Assembly: GCA_021738535.1 (NCBI GenBank)
Contig: JAIPBU010000031.1
Location: 1-47,938, forward strand
Source: Bacteroidales bacterium
GTDB lineage: Bacteria; Bacteroidota; Bacteroidia; Bacteroidales; VadinHA17
Reading direction: 5' to 3'
DNA length: 47,938 bases
Position numbers and translations under genes: made by a program. The notes under the pieces were generated by a model. That model made no database searches and was not told the DNA's origin. It saw only the letters and a program-made list of their open reading frames with translations. Shown here piece after piece: positions 1 through 9,172 of the stretch (its first letter is position 1; each line of letters begins with the position of its first letter).

Positions 1-21
1 AAAATTAATTGCTCAATATGT

Positions 22-50
22 TAACATTATAAACCAGTACGTCAAAGAAC
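22..50 (-). promoter_or_regulatory. Leader-like motif at left edge, facing out of the window
   Basis: Read on the minus strand, this 29-nt stretch begins GTTCTTTGACGTACTGG. It matches 25 of 29 positions of a plus-strand stretch at 47885-47913. Both point outward. The GTTCTTTGA core resembles a boxA-type antitermination element as found in rRNA leaders, but no RNA gene lies within the window, so this is only a suggestion. The rest of 1-154 is AT-rich and shows no gene. Confidence 0.35.
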
Positions 51-154
51 TTAATGTTGCTATTTAATTTGAAAAAATATTTAATAAAAAAAATGCATAT
101 TTACTTGTTTAGCCATATTGCTTTATCTCGCGGGGGTGTTAAGGTATAGGGTTT

Positions 155-1957
155 TTATTTTTTGTTGGCGGTGAAGATGCCGTTGGGCTGGATAAATTTC
201 AGTGCAGTGATTTTATCATCTTGTTCCTCAACGAATTCCACGCTATAGCCATCAAGTCCTTTTATTGAGAATTTATTGTTACCTGTTGAAAGCAGTTCAT
301 ATTCCGGCTGACCCGTGACCAGGACAAATAATTTGTCATCATCTTTAATATAGACTTTTATCGTGGTTCCCATAAGGTCATATGAGCCCGGATACTTTTC
401 CAGGGTTTCTTTTTCAACTTCGACAATTTCCGGTGTACGTTTGAAAGTTATAGGGTCTATAGTTGGTTCCATTTTTACTTTCACTCCTGATATCTCGCCG
501 GCCATAGTGCTTGTAAAATTAAAAAGCAGTTGTATATGTTGTGTTGTATCAGCTCCATCCTCTTTCATTTCAACCGGTTCAAAGACGTCATAATGATAAT
601 GCCTGAGCCAGTATTTATGTAGTGGCATTTCAGCGTAAAGGGAGTCACCACTCAGTTTAATATTAAATGATGAGTAGCCTTTATTTGAGTAGTTACCGGT
701 ATAATTTTCCAGGTTATGGGAGGGCTTTGTTCCTTTTATCCTGTTTGAGCCCGATGTTTTCTGCATTTCTTTTTGTGCTTTCCGGGCTTTTTCAAGTTCT
801 TGTTTAGCTTCTTTTATCCAATTTGTCTTTTCAAGATCAAATATCCGGTCTGATACGATATTCCTGACCACGTTAGGAACAACTGATGAGTTCTGGTTAC
901 TAAGCACTACAATACCAATGCTATCGGACGGGAAAATACATGCATCGGCTGAGAATCCGTCAATATTGCCGCCATGGGCTGCCCTGTAGTGTCCTTTATA
1001 GGAGCTGATAAACCATCCGTAACCATAATTGGTAATATGGATGCCCGGATGATCCTTATCGGGCAGGGCAGATGAAGCAACCAATTGGGAGCTTATCGCT
1101 TTTTGTACAAAATTTGAAGGTATTATCTCTTCGTCCTTAAATTCACCACCATTGATCCATGTTTTAAGCCAGTGGGTCATCTCCCCGGCGCTGCTGTTGA
1201 TACTCCCGGCAGGGCTCATACTGCCAATGTTATAGTAATCCATTTTTTCTATATTACCATCTTCTTTAAGCTGGTATCCGAAAGAAGCGTTTTTGCTTTC
1301 CTTCATTTCTGAAATTGACAGGTTGGAGCGTTTCATTTCCAGGGGTTCAAAAATTCTTTCCCTGATATTGTCCTCCCAGGATTTTCCTGTTATTTCTTCA
1401 ACAATAACTCCCTGGGCAAGGAACATGAAATTATTATAGTACCAGTTTTCTCTTACCCCGGTAAAAGGTTCCTGTTCAGCGACCCTCATAAGCAGGTCTT
1501 TTTTAGTTTTTCCCGGGAAGAAGTACCAGGAAAAATCGTGCCGGGGCAGGCCGGTTCCATGGCTCATCAAATCTTTTATCCTGACATTGCTATTCATTTC
1601 CTCGTTAGAGAAACTGAATCCGGGTATGTGTAATGAAGGTTTATCGTTAAGAGAGAGTTCACCTTCTTTCTCAAGAATACCTATCAGTGAAGTTGTAAAT
1701 GATTTTGTGCATGATCCTATAGCGAAAAGGGTGTTTTCATCGACAGGTATTTTTTCTTCATAATCACGGTATCCGAATCCCCGCGAATAGATCACTTTAT
1801 CTTTTTCAACAACGGCCACTGCAAAACCTGCAGGTTGCAGTTCTTTCAGTACTTTATTTAATTCTTTATCTAGTTCTTTTAATCTTTTATCTGTCTGCTG
1901 GGCATTAGCACTGACAATAGCAACTGCCAGCATTAGTAGAATAAATATTCTTTTCAT
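155..1957 (-). CDS. Secreted serine hydrolase, class C beta-lactamase-like family
   Basis: This 600-residue protein begins with a signal peptide (MKRIFILLMLAVAIVSANAQ), so it acts in the periplasm or outside the cell. The beta-lactamase/penicillin-binding fold of family PF00144 spans about residues 25-370. The active-site SxxK motif is S82-C-T-K85, the YxN-type motif lies in YYNN near residues 173-176, and the third motif is HGG (in AHGGNIDG). A C-terminal extension of about 200 residues, rich in predicted beta strands (starting NYTGNYSNKGY), looks like the DUF3471-type domain often fused to these enzymes. Family members are esterases, D-amino peptidases or carboxypeptidases. The substrate cannot be read from sequence, and true beta-lactamase activity is unlikely. 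It appears monocistronic, 82 bp downstream of the next minus-strand gene. Confidence 0.85.
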   Translation of the reverse strand: MKRIFILLMLAVAIVSANAQQTDKRLKELDKELNKVLKELQPAGFAVAVVEKDKVIYSRGFGYRDYEEKIPVDENTLFAIGSCTKSFTTSLIGILEKEGELSLNDKPSLHIPGFSFSNEEMNSNVRIKDLMSHGTGLPRHDFSWYFFPGKTKKDLLMRVAEQEPFTGVRENWYYNNFMFLAQGVIVEEITGKSWEDNIRERIFEPLEMKRSNLSISEMKESKNASFGYQLKEDGNIEKMDYYNIGSMSPAGSINSSAGEMTHWLKTWINGGEFKDEEIIPSNFVQKAISSQLVASSALPDKDHPGIHITNYGYGWFISSYKGHYRAAHGGNIDGFSADACIFPSDSIGIVVLSNQNSSVVPNVVRNIVSDRIFDLEKTNWIKEAKQELEKARKAQKEMQKTSGSNRIKGTKPSHNLENYTGNYSNKGYSSFNIKLSGDSLYAEMPLHKYWLRHYHYDVFEPVEMKEDGADTTQHIQLLFNFTSTMAGEISGVKVKMEPTIDPITFKRTPEIVEVEKETLEKYPGSYDLMGTTIKVYIKDDDKLFVLVTGQPEYELLSTGNNKFSIKGLDGYSVEFVEEQDDKITALKFIQPNGIFTANKK

Positions 1958-2039
1958 TTTAGTTGGGTTTGGATTTTAATCCCCTAAAAATAGAAAGAAT
2001 ATTATTTAGTAGCTATAAAAGGCACTAATTTATTCAGGC

Positions 2040-2606
2040 TCACATCTTCGGCATATCCATCACCTGGTATCCTTCGGGTATTTCGAAGCTTTTTGAGCCG
2101 GGGGTCCATGGTTCAGGGTTTTTGAGCTCCATGCCTGATCCCGGACCGTCAGTATGGTTTACCAGCTTAACAGGGAAATCGTATTCACCGGAAGTCCATA
2201 CTGTGTACATTTTTTGTGAGGGATTTTCTTTATTGTATAATCCGGTGCGGGTACACCTGATACCATTTACTGTTTCTTCACCTTCAACTTTTGTTATGCC
2301 TTCGTCCCGGTACTGGTTAAATGAGGCTACAGGGTCATTACCCATGCTCATGGGGTTAGTGGCTGAGCCTTTCATTGCCATAAGCTGCTGAGGCATAAGG
2401 ATAATAATCTCAGGAGAGCCCTTTTTGCATATTACGACACCTTCCTGCCCGTTTTCATTGAATTCGTACCTGTATCCCGCATCGGCGGAGTAGACAGTAA
2501 AAACGCGGTCCTGACCCATACTGGTGAAATGCATTTCAGCTTTAAACTGGGCATTTAAGGGCAGTGCCAACAGGCAAACTGCCAGGAGTAAAATTATTTT
2601 TTTCAT
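2040..2606 (-). CDS. Secreted DUF4412-like protein, copy A
   Basis: A 188-residue exported protein. I place the start at the ATG giving MKKIILLLAVCLLALPLNAQ, a clean signal peptide. A longer reading frame reaches 2648, but it would overlap the upstream gene and put charged residues before the signal. The mature part is a small beta-rich domain with YRYEFNENG and GVVICKKG, resembling DUF4412, a Bacteroidota family of unknown function related in shape to LolA-like outer-membrane lipoprotein carriers. It is a clear paralog of the gene immediately upstream (2623-3543), which shares YRY-(D/E)-FNENG, the middle NDP block and the VKLVN segment. It is the last gene of a probable three-gene operon that starts with the OmpA-like gene. 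The precise function is unknown. Confidence 0.75.
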   Translation of the reverse strand: MKKIILLLAVCLLALPLNAQFKAEMHFTSMGQDRVFTVYSADAGYRYEFNENGQEGVVICKKGSPEIIILMPQQLMAMKGSATNPMSMGNDPVASFNQYRDEGITKVEGEETVNGIRCTRTGLYNKENPSQKMYTVWTSGEYDFPVKLVNHTDGPGSGMELKNPEPWTPGSKSFEIPEGYQVMDMPKM

Positions 2607-2622
2607 GATAGCCGGTATTGGT

Positions 2623-3543
2623 TTACCTGTTTTCAGGAATAATTTCAATATTTATGATACCCTCGTGTACCCTTATAAGCTTTTGGTCGCCTGCCTTCCA
2701 GCTATATACATTAGAGAACGACTCACCTGCATACAGACGCCTTGTTCTGTAACTGACTGGTCCCTGCTCGTTGTCGGGCAGTTCTTTCCCATTACGTATA
2801 CCTGTTCTGACAATTTTTGCAGGCTTATCGGTATTATTATTGAGTATAATTTTATAATTCCTGCTCTCAGGGACATCAAATGAAATGACATCACCCCTTT
2901 TGTATTCTCCTTTGATCGGAATTGATGCCTTAATTTCCTTCCATGAATCCGGTGCTGGTGGCTCGGGTATTATGGGGCGCATTTTTTTGTCCACCTCGGT
3001 ATAATCAGCCGGAACCAGGAAAACGTCCTTATTTATTTCACTCTTCTTTATATTTCGAAGTTCCATATAAGTGTCATTGGCCATCTCATTAACCAGTTTA
3101 ACAATAAAATCCAGTTCCGGCGAATACCAGGCAGTATATACCAGCTGGTCAGAAGCATAAAGTTCTGTTTTTATACAATTGAATCCTGCTGTTTTTTCCC
3201 TGCCAAGATCTTTTTCATCATACCTTGATTTGCTGTATAAGAATGCCTGGTAAGGATCATTCATAAGGCTTGTTGAAGAATTGATATCTGTATAATGCAC
3301 ATACTTTTCATCAGGCATCAGTATTGCTGTTTTGCCTGCTTCAGGGTCGACTATTACCGTTCCTTTCATACCGTTCTCATTAAAGTCATACCTGTATTTC
3401 AGCCCGTCTGACTGAAGTTTGTATAATCTTTCAGTCCCTCTCTGAACATTTATCATTTCAGCACTGAAAGGGCTCTGGCAGTAGGTTGATAAAGGGACTA
3501 TGAGAAATAGTAATGTAACTGCACTTAATATTTTTGTTTTCAT
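2623..3543 (-). CDS. Secreted DUF4412-like protein with C-terminal extension, copy B
   Basis: A 306-residue protein with a signal peptide (MKTKILSAVTLLFLIVPLSTYCQ). Residues about 25-190 are paralogous to the 188-residue neighbour downstream: YRYDFNENGMKGTV here against YRYEFNENGQEGVV there, followed by matching ILMP, LMNDP and VKLVNE blocks. Residues about 195-306 form an extra beta-rich domain absent from the other copy, with GEYKRGDVISFDVPESRNYK. It could be a jelly-roll or carbohydrate-binding-like module, which I cannot confirm. The gene starts 6 bp after the OmpA-like stop and ends 16 bp before copy A, so it is co-transcribed. Tandem duplication followed by gain or loss of the tail is the simplest history. 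Envelope localisation is inferred from the signal peptide. Confidence 0.75.
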   Translation of the reverse strand: MKTKILSAVTLLFLIVPLSTYCQSPFSAEMINVQRGTERLYKLQSDGLKYRYDFNENGMKGTVIVDPEAGKTAILMPDEKYVHYTDINSSTSLMNDPYQAFLYSKSRYDEKDLGREKTAGFNCIKTELYASDQLVYTAWYSPELDFIVKLVNEMANDTYMELRNIKKSEINKDVFLVPADYTEVDKKMRPIIPEPPAPDSWKEIKASIPIKGEYKRGDVISFDVPESRNYKIILNNNTDKPAKIVRTGIRNGKELPDNEQGPVSYRTRRLYAGESFSNVYSWKAGDQKLIRVHEGIINIEIIPENR

Positions 3544-3549
3544 GTTAAT

Positions 3550-4812
3550 TTAATTTATTCTCACAAACTCCACCCTGCGGTTTTCAGCTTTTCCTTCGGG
3601 TGTGGCATTTGTACTTACCGGCATAGTTTCGCCAAAGCCCTTTGAGCTTAGCCTGCCGGCTGAAATGCCCATGGATACAAGTTGTTTCATAACGGTTTTG
3701 GCCCTGTCTTCAGAGAGTTTTTGGTTGAGATCGTTATCGCCGTCGCTGTCGGTATGTCCTTCTACACTAACGTTTACACCAGGATGTTCAGACAGCATTT
3801 TATATATTTCGTTCAGTACACCCATTGACTCGGGGCGGAGAGATGCCTTGCCCACGTCAAACCGGATACCATTGGATACTATTTTGCCATCCTGCAGGAA
3901 GCGGTCATAATATTTCACACCCCCTTCGGCAATCCTGAAATTTTTCACGAAAAAGGGATTATTGGCACTTGCATGGTATGCATGAAAGGTTATCCCGGTA
4001 GGGTTAAATTCTGCATGAGGTATATTAATGAGCCTTGTTTCATCAATATATGCCTTTAGCTTTCCATTTGTGTAAGCTATTGATATATGAGCCCATTTCC
4101 CTGCAATGGTTTTTTCGCCGGGCAGGCTGCTCCTGGCGGGGTTAAGATTCATGTAGGTACTTGTTATATCAAGTGTTCTGTTACCGTTTGTCTGATTTTG
4201 GTTTTTCCTGTCATAGAAATACACTTTGAACGAATTGTTCGGAAGGTAGAGATCAAACTCAACAGTGAACATATCAGGCAGATAGTCAATATTCGGATTC
4301 TTAAGATAGGGGACAATGGTTGAGGAATGTCCCCTGAACATAATTACGTTATCCTTGCCGAGAACTGCATTTTCCACAGTACCGTTCACCAGGTCCCACC
4401 GGGAAGGAAACTCCCCATTCTCTTCGCCAATGAGGTTATCCTCAAAGATTATTTTATCACCCGGTACAAAATCGTACTTCGACCATTTTAGTGCAGGTGC
4501 TTTATCGCCCGGTGCCGCACCAGCCGCACTAACTGCAGCATTCTCTGCAGCACCCTGCTGCATAGTGCCGGCCTGGCCGGCTTGTTTTACCGTGTCTGTC
4601 TTCTCATCGTCTCCCTTATTAAAGAGACCTTTCAGACCTTTTTCAAGCTTATTAAAACCTTTATTAACTCCCTTTTCAGTTTTTTCGTTGGCCCGTTTAT
4701 TTGCCTCTTTTTCTATTTTCTTTTTGAGGTTGATTTTTACCTGGCCCGATGCATCATATGAAGCCAGCAGGAAGCAGGCCATTAACAGTGAAACAGCTAT
4801 TCTTATTTTCAT
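3550..4812 (-). CDS. OmpA-family envelope protein with LamG-like middle domain
   Basis: This 420-residue protein has a signal peptide ending near ASYDASGQ and a Lys/Glu-rich, probably helical stretch at residues 28-75. A concanavalin/LamG-like domain follows at about 115-295, with FEDNLIGEENGEFPSRWDLV and AHISIAYTNGKLKAYIDETR. A C-terminal OmpA domain (about 310-420) binds peptidoglycan. The OmpA hallmark appears as VEGHTDSDGDNDLNQKLSEDRA, and the end is NRRVEFVRIN. There is no beta-barrel, so the protein is more likely a periplasmic or outer-membrane-attached anchor than a porin. It heads the operon with the two DUF4412-like proteins. The LamG-OmpA arrangement is common in Bacteroidota but its ligand is unknown. 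A 122-bp gap separates it from the LytTR regulator upstream. Confidence 0.88.
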   Translation of the reverse strand: MKIRIAVSLLMACFLLASYDASGQVKINLKKKIEKEANKRANEKTEKGVNKGFNKLEKGLKGLFNKGDDEKTDTVKQAGQAGTMQQGAAENAAVSAAGAAPGDKAPALKWSKYDFVPGDKIIFEDNLIGEENGEFPSRWDLVNGTVENAVLGKDNVIMFRGHSSTIVPYLKNPNIDYLPDMFTVEFDLYLPNNSFKVYFYDRKNQNQTNGNRTLDITSTYMNLNPARSSLPGEKTIAGKWAHISIAYTNGKLKAYIDETRLINIPHAEFNPTGITFHAYHASANNPFFVKNFRIAEGGVKYYDRFLQDGKIVSNGIRFDVGKASLRPESMGVLNEIYKMLSEHPGVNVSVEGHTDSDGDNDLNQKLSEDRAKTVMKQLVSMGISAGRLSSKGFGETMPVSTNATPEGKAENRRVEFVRIN

Positions 4813-4934
4813 GGTTACATGGTTTTAGCACTAAATTTAGTACTTAAAGGGCTTGTAAGCCAGCAGGAACTAGTATCCGGCGGTGCTTAATTAGCAAAGG
4901 GGCATATATGCTGAGAATTCCCGGAAACCGCAGC

Positions 4935-5687
4935 TCAGAGGTAAAGGGAATTACTTATTTCCTGCAGTACTTTTTTCCTGAGGTTTTGTGACACGGGGAT
5001 TTTGCTTTTATCCTTCATTTCGAGGTAGCCCCCGTCACGTTTTACGAAGGAGCTGATCCAGGCAATATTAACCAGGTGCGACTGGTGTACTCTTATCATG
5101 CCTGATCCTGACAGCAGCCTGTCAAATTCTTTAATGGTACGCGAAACCATAACATTTTTTCCGCCGGACAGGAAGAAGCGGGTGTAGTTACTGTCGGCTT
5201 CGGCTCTTATGATATCATTTATTGCTACAATATGCAGGTTGTCCGAGGTGGGCAGCACTATTCTCTTGAGCACTTTACGGTCGGACAGATTTTCACGGAG
5301 TGCTTTTAGCTTAAGTTGTTCTTCGGAGGTATTGATAAGCTGAAGGGCTTTACTGACAGCTCTGCACAGCTCATCGCTGTCGACCGGTTTAAGGACAAAA
5401 TCCAGGGCACTTACCTTTATTGCTCCCAGGGCATATTCTTCATGGGCTGTAATAAAAATCACCTTGAAATCAACCGAAGGAAGCCTGTCGAGCAGGTCAA
5501 AGCCTGTTCCACCGGGCATTTCCACATCAAGAAAAACCAGGTGGGGCTGATGTGCCAGTATTTCCCTGTATCCCTCATCCACATTTGCTGCGGTAGCGGC
5601 AATTTCTATTTCCGGGTACTTTTCTGTTAGTATAGAGGAGATAGTATTCCTTGCTCCCGCTTCATCATCCACAATAATTATTTTCAT
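4935..5687 (-). CDS. LytTR-family response regulator
   Basis: A 250-residue cytoplasmic transcription regulator. The receiver domain (1-125) has the acidic pair D7-D8, the phosphoacceptor D54 in VFLDVEMP, the switch Thr in FITAHEE and the conserved Lys in LKPVD. A LytTR DNA-binding domain occupies about 145-245, with IIRAEADSNYTRF and IRVHQSHLVNI. It follows the TPR histidine kinase gene by 16 bp, so the two form a cognate LytS/LytR-type pair. Known family members bind direct repeats upstream of target genes. The OmpA-like operon immediately downstream is a plausible target, but no binding site was identified. The regulatory partner is near certain; the target is inference. Confidence 0.93.
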   Translation of the reverse strand: MKIIIVDDEAGARNTISSILTEKYPEIEIAATAANVDEGYREILAHQPHLVFLDVEMPGGTGFDLLDRLPSVDFKVIFITAHEEYALGAIKVSALDFVLKPVDSDELCRAVSKALQLINTSEEQLKLKALRENLSDRKVLKRIVLPTSDNLHIVAINDIIRAEADSNYTRFFLSGGKNVMVSRTIKEFDRLLSGSGMIRVHQSHLVNIAWISSFVKRDGGYLEMKDKSKIPVSQNLRKKVLQEISNSLYL

Positions 5688-5703
5688 ACTTCAGCATTTT
5701 AGA

Positions 5704-7863
5704 TCAGGCAAACATTTTTCTGACAGGCATCATTATCACCACCCTTGTGCCTGCTGCATTATTATCCTTATACAGGTCTTCGATATTATAGGAGATATTT
5801 TTCTTTTTTGTTGTTTTGCGGAAGTGGCCCAGTCGTTTCTTTATCAGTTCTGTTGATATAGATCTCCTGTCTCTTCCATTGGAACCGGCTATAGCGGACG
5901 ATTCTTTTCTTCCCACTCCGTTATCCACCACTTCAAGTTTCAGCAGTCCTTTTTCCAGTTTATAGCTGATATCAACTCTGCCTTTATCCTTATTATGTTT
6001 GAGTCCGTGTTCCACTGAATTTTCCAGGCAGGGCTGGGCCAGCATGGGAGGCACTGCAATATTATCAGCATCAATAAGCCTGTCTATGCTGAACTCATAA
6101 TCAAATTCCCTATCGAACCTTAGTTTTTGAATATCGAGATAAAGCCTCAGTGTTTCTATTTCTTTTTCGAGGGGTATAAACTCTTCCAGTGAGTTCTCGA
6201 GTATATTACGCATCAGGTTTGCAATTTTTGCGAGATAGGTATTTGCTTTTTCAGGGTGACCTGACATGATAAGGTCCTGAACTGCGCTGAGGCTGTTAAA
6301 GATGAAGTGCGGGTTCATCTGTGCTCTCAGCAGTTTTTGTTCGAGCCTTGTTCTGGCGTAGCGTGCCCTCAGCCGGGTGTTATGCAGTATAATGACTGAC
6401 AGGGCAATCACGAGTAGTATAAGCAGGACCAGTCCTTTAAGGTAAAGGTTTTGTCTCTGTATCCTGTTTTCCCTGATCATCAGTTCTCTTTTCTGCCTGA
6501 ACGCGGCTTCTTCCTGTTTCCTGTCATATTCATTCTGCAGTTCGAGCCTGGTAATTTTTTTGAGGAACTCGTTATTGTTAATACTGTCGCTGATAGTATA
6601 ATGTTCTTTCAGGTAATCAAAAGCCAGGTCTTTGCGTCCTGTGTAGCTGTAAAGGTCGCTGAGCAGGGCCGCCGCCGCTGCTATCTTAATAGGTTCATTT
6701 TGTTCACCGGCCATCCTGTATGCTTCACGTCCGTTCGCGAGGGCGGAGGCGTAATCACCCAGCCCTGATTGCACTCTCCCCATTGTTACGAGGTAAGTTG
6801 ACAGTTCAGGGTCATTCAGTTCACGGGCGATATCAACGGATCGTTCAATATAATAAAGAGCAGAATCGGTATTTCCTTTTTGCAGGTGGCTTGAAGCAAT
6901 ATTATGGCATACATTTGCCATCCCGGAGGGGTAGTTCATTGTTTCTGTAAGCAGGAGTCCTTTCCTGAGGTAGAACAGTGAGCTGTCATGTATTTCAAGG
7001 GCTGAATATATCTGGGCTATATTATTGAGTGTTTTACTTGTTTCCCACAGGTTGCCTGTTTGCTCCGATATTGGCAGTTTCATAAAGTTATGCCTGAGGG
7101 CATTCCTGTAATCTTTCTGGTAATAATACATCAGGCCTATTGAACCATAGGCGATGGCCATTCCGCTTGAGTCGTTTTTTGCCTGCCACAGTTCAAGTGC
7201 TCCGTAGTAGGAGTCAATGGCATCGTCAAAGAGCAGCATATCCTTATAAATATTTCCCAGGGTATTCATTGCATCAGCCAGTGGGATTGTGTCATTTACA
7301 GACCTGGCTGTTTTAATGGCTCTTTTTGTGAGATCGATGGCTTTCTCGTAGTCATTCTCATGCCTGGCTGCATAGGTCAGTGTGCTTAGGGCATTGAGCA
7401 CTCCTCTTTTATCGCCTGTTTTCTCGAAATACTCCAGGCTCATGCGGCTGTATTGCCCCGACTTAAGCATATCGCCTTTAAAGCTAAATACATATGCCAG
7501 TCCGTAAGCAGCCCTGGCAATGCCGGCAGGATCATCATCACGGCGATAAATTTCGAGAGCTTTGTTGTTGTAATACAGGGCACTGTCGCCTGCATTATAC
7601 CGGGCCAGGTAGGCCATCCCCAGGGCCAGGCAGGCATCGGCTATTCCTTTGTCATACTGCAGTTTACTAGCCTCAGAAAGAGCTTTGTGCGCATTTTTGA
7701 TAGACTTCCCGGGTTGAGTCCTGGCCTCAATATATGCTTTACGCGTCAGTTCATTTACTGACGCTGTATCTGGGTGCTGACCGTTCATCCCTTCGACAGG
7801 CGGGCTGCTAAGGGCAAGAAGTGACAGCATAGCGAATGTTGACAGCAGGGCACGCATTTCCAA
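5704..7863 (-). CDS. TPR-containing LytS-type sensor histidine kinase
   Basis: A 719-residue sensor with an N-terminal signal sequence. A long array of tetratricopeptide repeats (about 35-430) is predicted to be periplasmic, with repeated A-Y-x-L-G-x-x-Y and DYxxAI patterns. A coiled coil lies at 435-472, one membrane helix at about 475-494, and a His_kinase domain (PF06580) has the phosphoacceptor H519 in QMNPHFIFNSL. The ATPase domain carries NSVEHGLKH and DNGVGR, and the protein ends in a Bergerat-fold strand. Kinases of this type dimerise and phosphorylate LytTR regulators, which matches the gene 16 bp downstream. The TPR array probably senses an envelope protein or peptide, but the signal is unknown. 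The length is typical for Bacteroidota TPR-LytS kinases. Confidence 0.93.
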   Translation of the reverse strand: MEMRALLSTFAMLSLLALSSPPVEGMNGQHPDTASVNELTRKAYIEARTQPGKSIKNAHKALSEASKLQYDKGIADACLALGMAYLARYNAGDSALYYNNKALEIYRRDDDPAGIARAAYGLAYVFSFKGDMLKSGQYSRMSLEYFEKTGDKRGVLNALSTLTYAARHENDYEKAIDLTKRAIKTARSVNDTIPLADAMNTLGNIYKDMLLFDDAIDSYYGALELWQAKNDSSGMAIAYGSIGLMYYYQKDYRNALRHNFMKLPISEQTGNLWETSKTLNNIAQIYSALEIHDSSLFYLRKGLLLTETMNYPSGMANVCHNIASSHLQKGNTDSALYYIERSVDIARELNDPELSTYLVTMGRVQSGLGDYASALANGREAYRMAGEQNEPIKIAAAAALLSDLYSYTGRKDLAFDYLKEHYTISDSINNNEFLKKITRLELQNEYDRKQEEAAFRQKRELMIRENRIQRQNLYLKGLVLLILLVIALSVIILHNTRLRARYARTRLEQKLLRAQMNPHFIFNSLSAVQDLIMSGHPEKANTYLAKIANLMRNILENSLEEFIPLEKEIETLRLYLDIQKLRFDREFDYEFSIDRLIDADNIAVPPMLAQPCLENSVEHGLKHNKDKGRVDISYKLEKGLLKLEVVDNGVGRKESSAIAGSNGRDRRSISTELIKKRLGHFRKTTKKKNISYNIEDLYKDNNAAGTRVVIMMPVRKMFA

Positions 7864-7998
7864 ACTCTTTAGTTTTAGGGCCTAATAAATTTAGCAATTT
7901 TAAGCCAAAAGACTGTCAAAGAGCATACAGAATTTACTCATCCATGGGATAAAGATGAGAACAGGGACCTTTTTGCAGGTGTTATTTTTTTGCCCGGA

Positions 7999-9012
7999 TC
8001 ACCTGCGCGGGTGACTGAAAATTTCCTCGGAATGGAGGATGAGGTCCACATACTGGGCCCTTTTGTACACGAAGGGATCACCGCTCAGCTTCTTTTTTGA
8101 CAGTTTGCCCCTGAAGTCGTCAAGGCTGTCATAATTTTTGGCTGCCATCCACTTATCAATGTCTTTGAGCATTTTGCTGAGGTGGTTGAGGCCATTTTCA
8201 TAGAGTGTGCTTACGACCTGGACGGTTGATGAACCTGCCAGCAGCAGTTTGATTACGTCCTCGCCGGTGAAGATACCGCGCGATGAGCAAATGTCAGCCT
8301 TTATATTGTCATGGAGTATGCCGGCATAGCGGAGCGACTGCCTGTAATCGCCTTCCTTGCTGAGGCTGAATGTTTTAACGTGTTTTTCGTCATTTATGTC
8401 AATATCCGGCTGGAAGAAGGAGTTGAAGAGGACGAAGGCATCGGCTCCCGCATCATCAAGCTTTTTGACCATGCTCAGGATATTGGAATAGTCGGAGCTG
8501 AGCTTAACGCTTACAGGTATTTGAATATTCTTTTTTATTTCTTTCAGTATTGCCACCTGGTCTTTTTCCACATCTTCTGATGATCTGTTGAAGTCGGTGG
8601 GTGTTTTATAGAAATTAATTTCAAGGCCGTCAACTCCTGTTTCTGCCAGTTGTTTTGCATATTCAACCCAGGTGTCGCTGTTAATGGCATTGAGGCTGGC
8701 TATCAGGGGTATAGACAGGTTCTCCTTAGCCCTTTTTAAATTCAGAAGGTGTTCTTGTGGTCCTGCATGTTCAATATTGGGGTGCATGGTTATCATTTCT
8801 GCATGCAGGTCATCGTATTGTGACAGGCTTTCGTCCATCTGGTATCTTTCAAGCTGAACCTGTTCTTCGAAAAGAGATTTGTAAATAATTGCTGCAGCGC
8901 CGTTCTCTTCAGCTGCCTTAAGCTTATCAATGTCGTTTACCATATTGGATGCTCCTGCGATAATGGGATTTTCCAGTTCAATTCCCATATACCTGGTTTT
9001 CATGTTTTTCAT
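7999..9012 (-). CDS. Dihydroorotate dehydrogenase-like flavoprotein
   Basis: A 337-residue TIM-barrel protein of the DHOD/FMN oxidoreductase superfamily. It has ENPIIAGASNMVND near the N terminus, the PVSVKLSSDYSN strand that resembles the FMN-binding Lys segment, and the C-terminal phosphate-binding part ICSSRGIFTGEDVIKLLLAG with STVQVVSTLYENG. The NxSCPN loop that carries the catalytic base in true PyrD is replaced by NFYKTPTDF. It is therefore probably not the pyrimidine-biosynthetic enzyme but a paralog of unknown substrate, usually annotated dihydroorotate dehydrogenase-like. The start could also be the second Met (MKTRYMG). It is divergent from cydA with a 160-bp shared intergenic region, so shared redox control is possible but unproven. 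Confidence 0.8.
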   Translation of the reverse strand: MKNMKTRYMGIELENPIIAGASNMVNDIDKLKAAEENGAAAIIYKSLFEEQVQLERYQMDESLSQYDDLHAEMITMHPNIEHAGPQEHLLNLKRAKENLSIPLIASLNAINSDTWVEYAKQLAETGVDGLEINFYKTPTDFNRSSEDVEKDQVAILKEIKKNIQIPVSVKLSSDYSNILSMVKKLDDAGADAFVLFNSFFQPDIDINDEKHVKTFSLSKEGDYRQSLRYAGILHDNIKADICSSRGIFTGEDVIKLLLAGSSTVQVVSTLYENGLNHLSKMLKDIDKWMAAKNYDSLDDFRGKLSKKKLSGDPFVYKRAQYVDLILHSEEIFSHPRR

Positions 9013-9172
9013 AGCTGTGGTTTTAGTGGTTATAAATATTTTTGATTATTATTTGCCTGTACATTTCCTAAAGTTACGTTATTTATAAGACAATTTCCAT
9101 GTGTAAATGTTTAGCTGCCCTTGTTTTGGATTGTTTTTTTTTTATTAATTTCACATAAATTATTTAAGTAAT

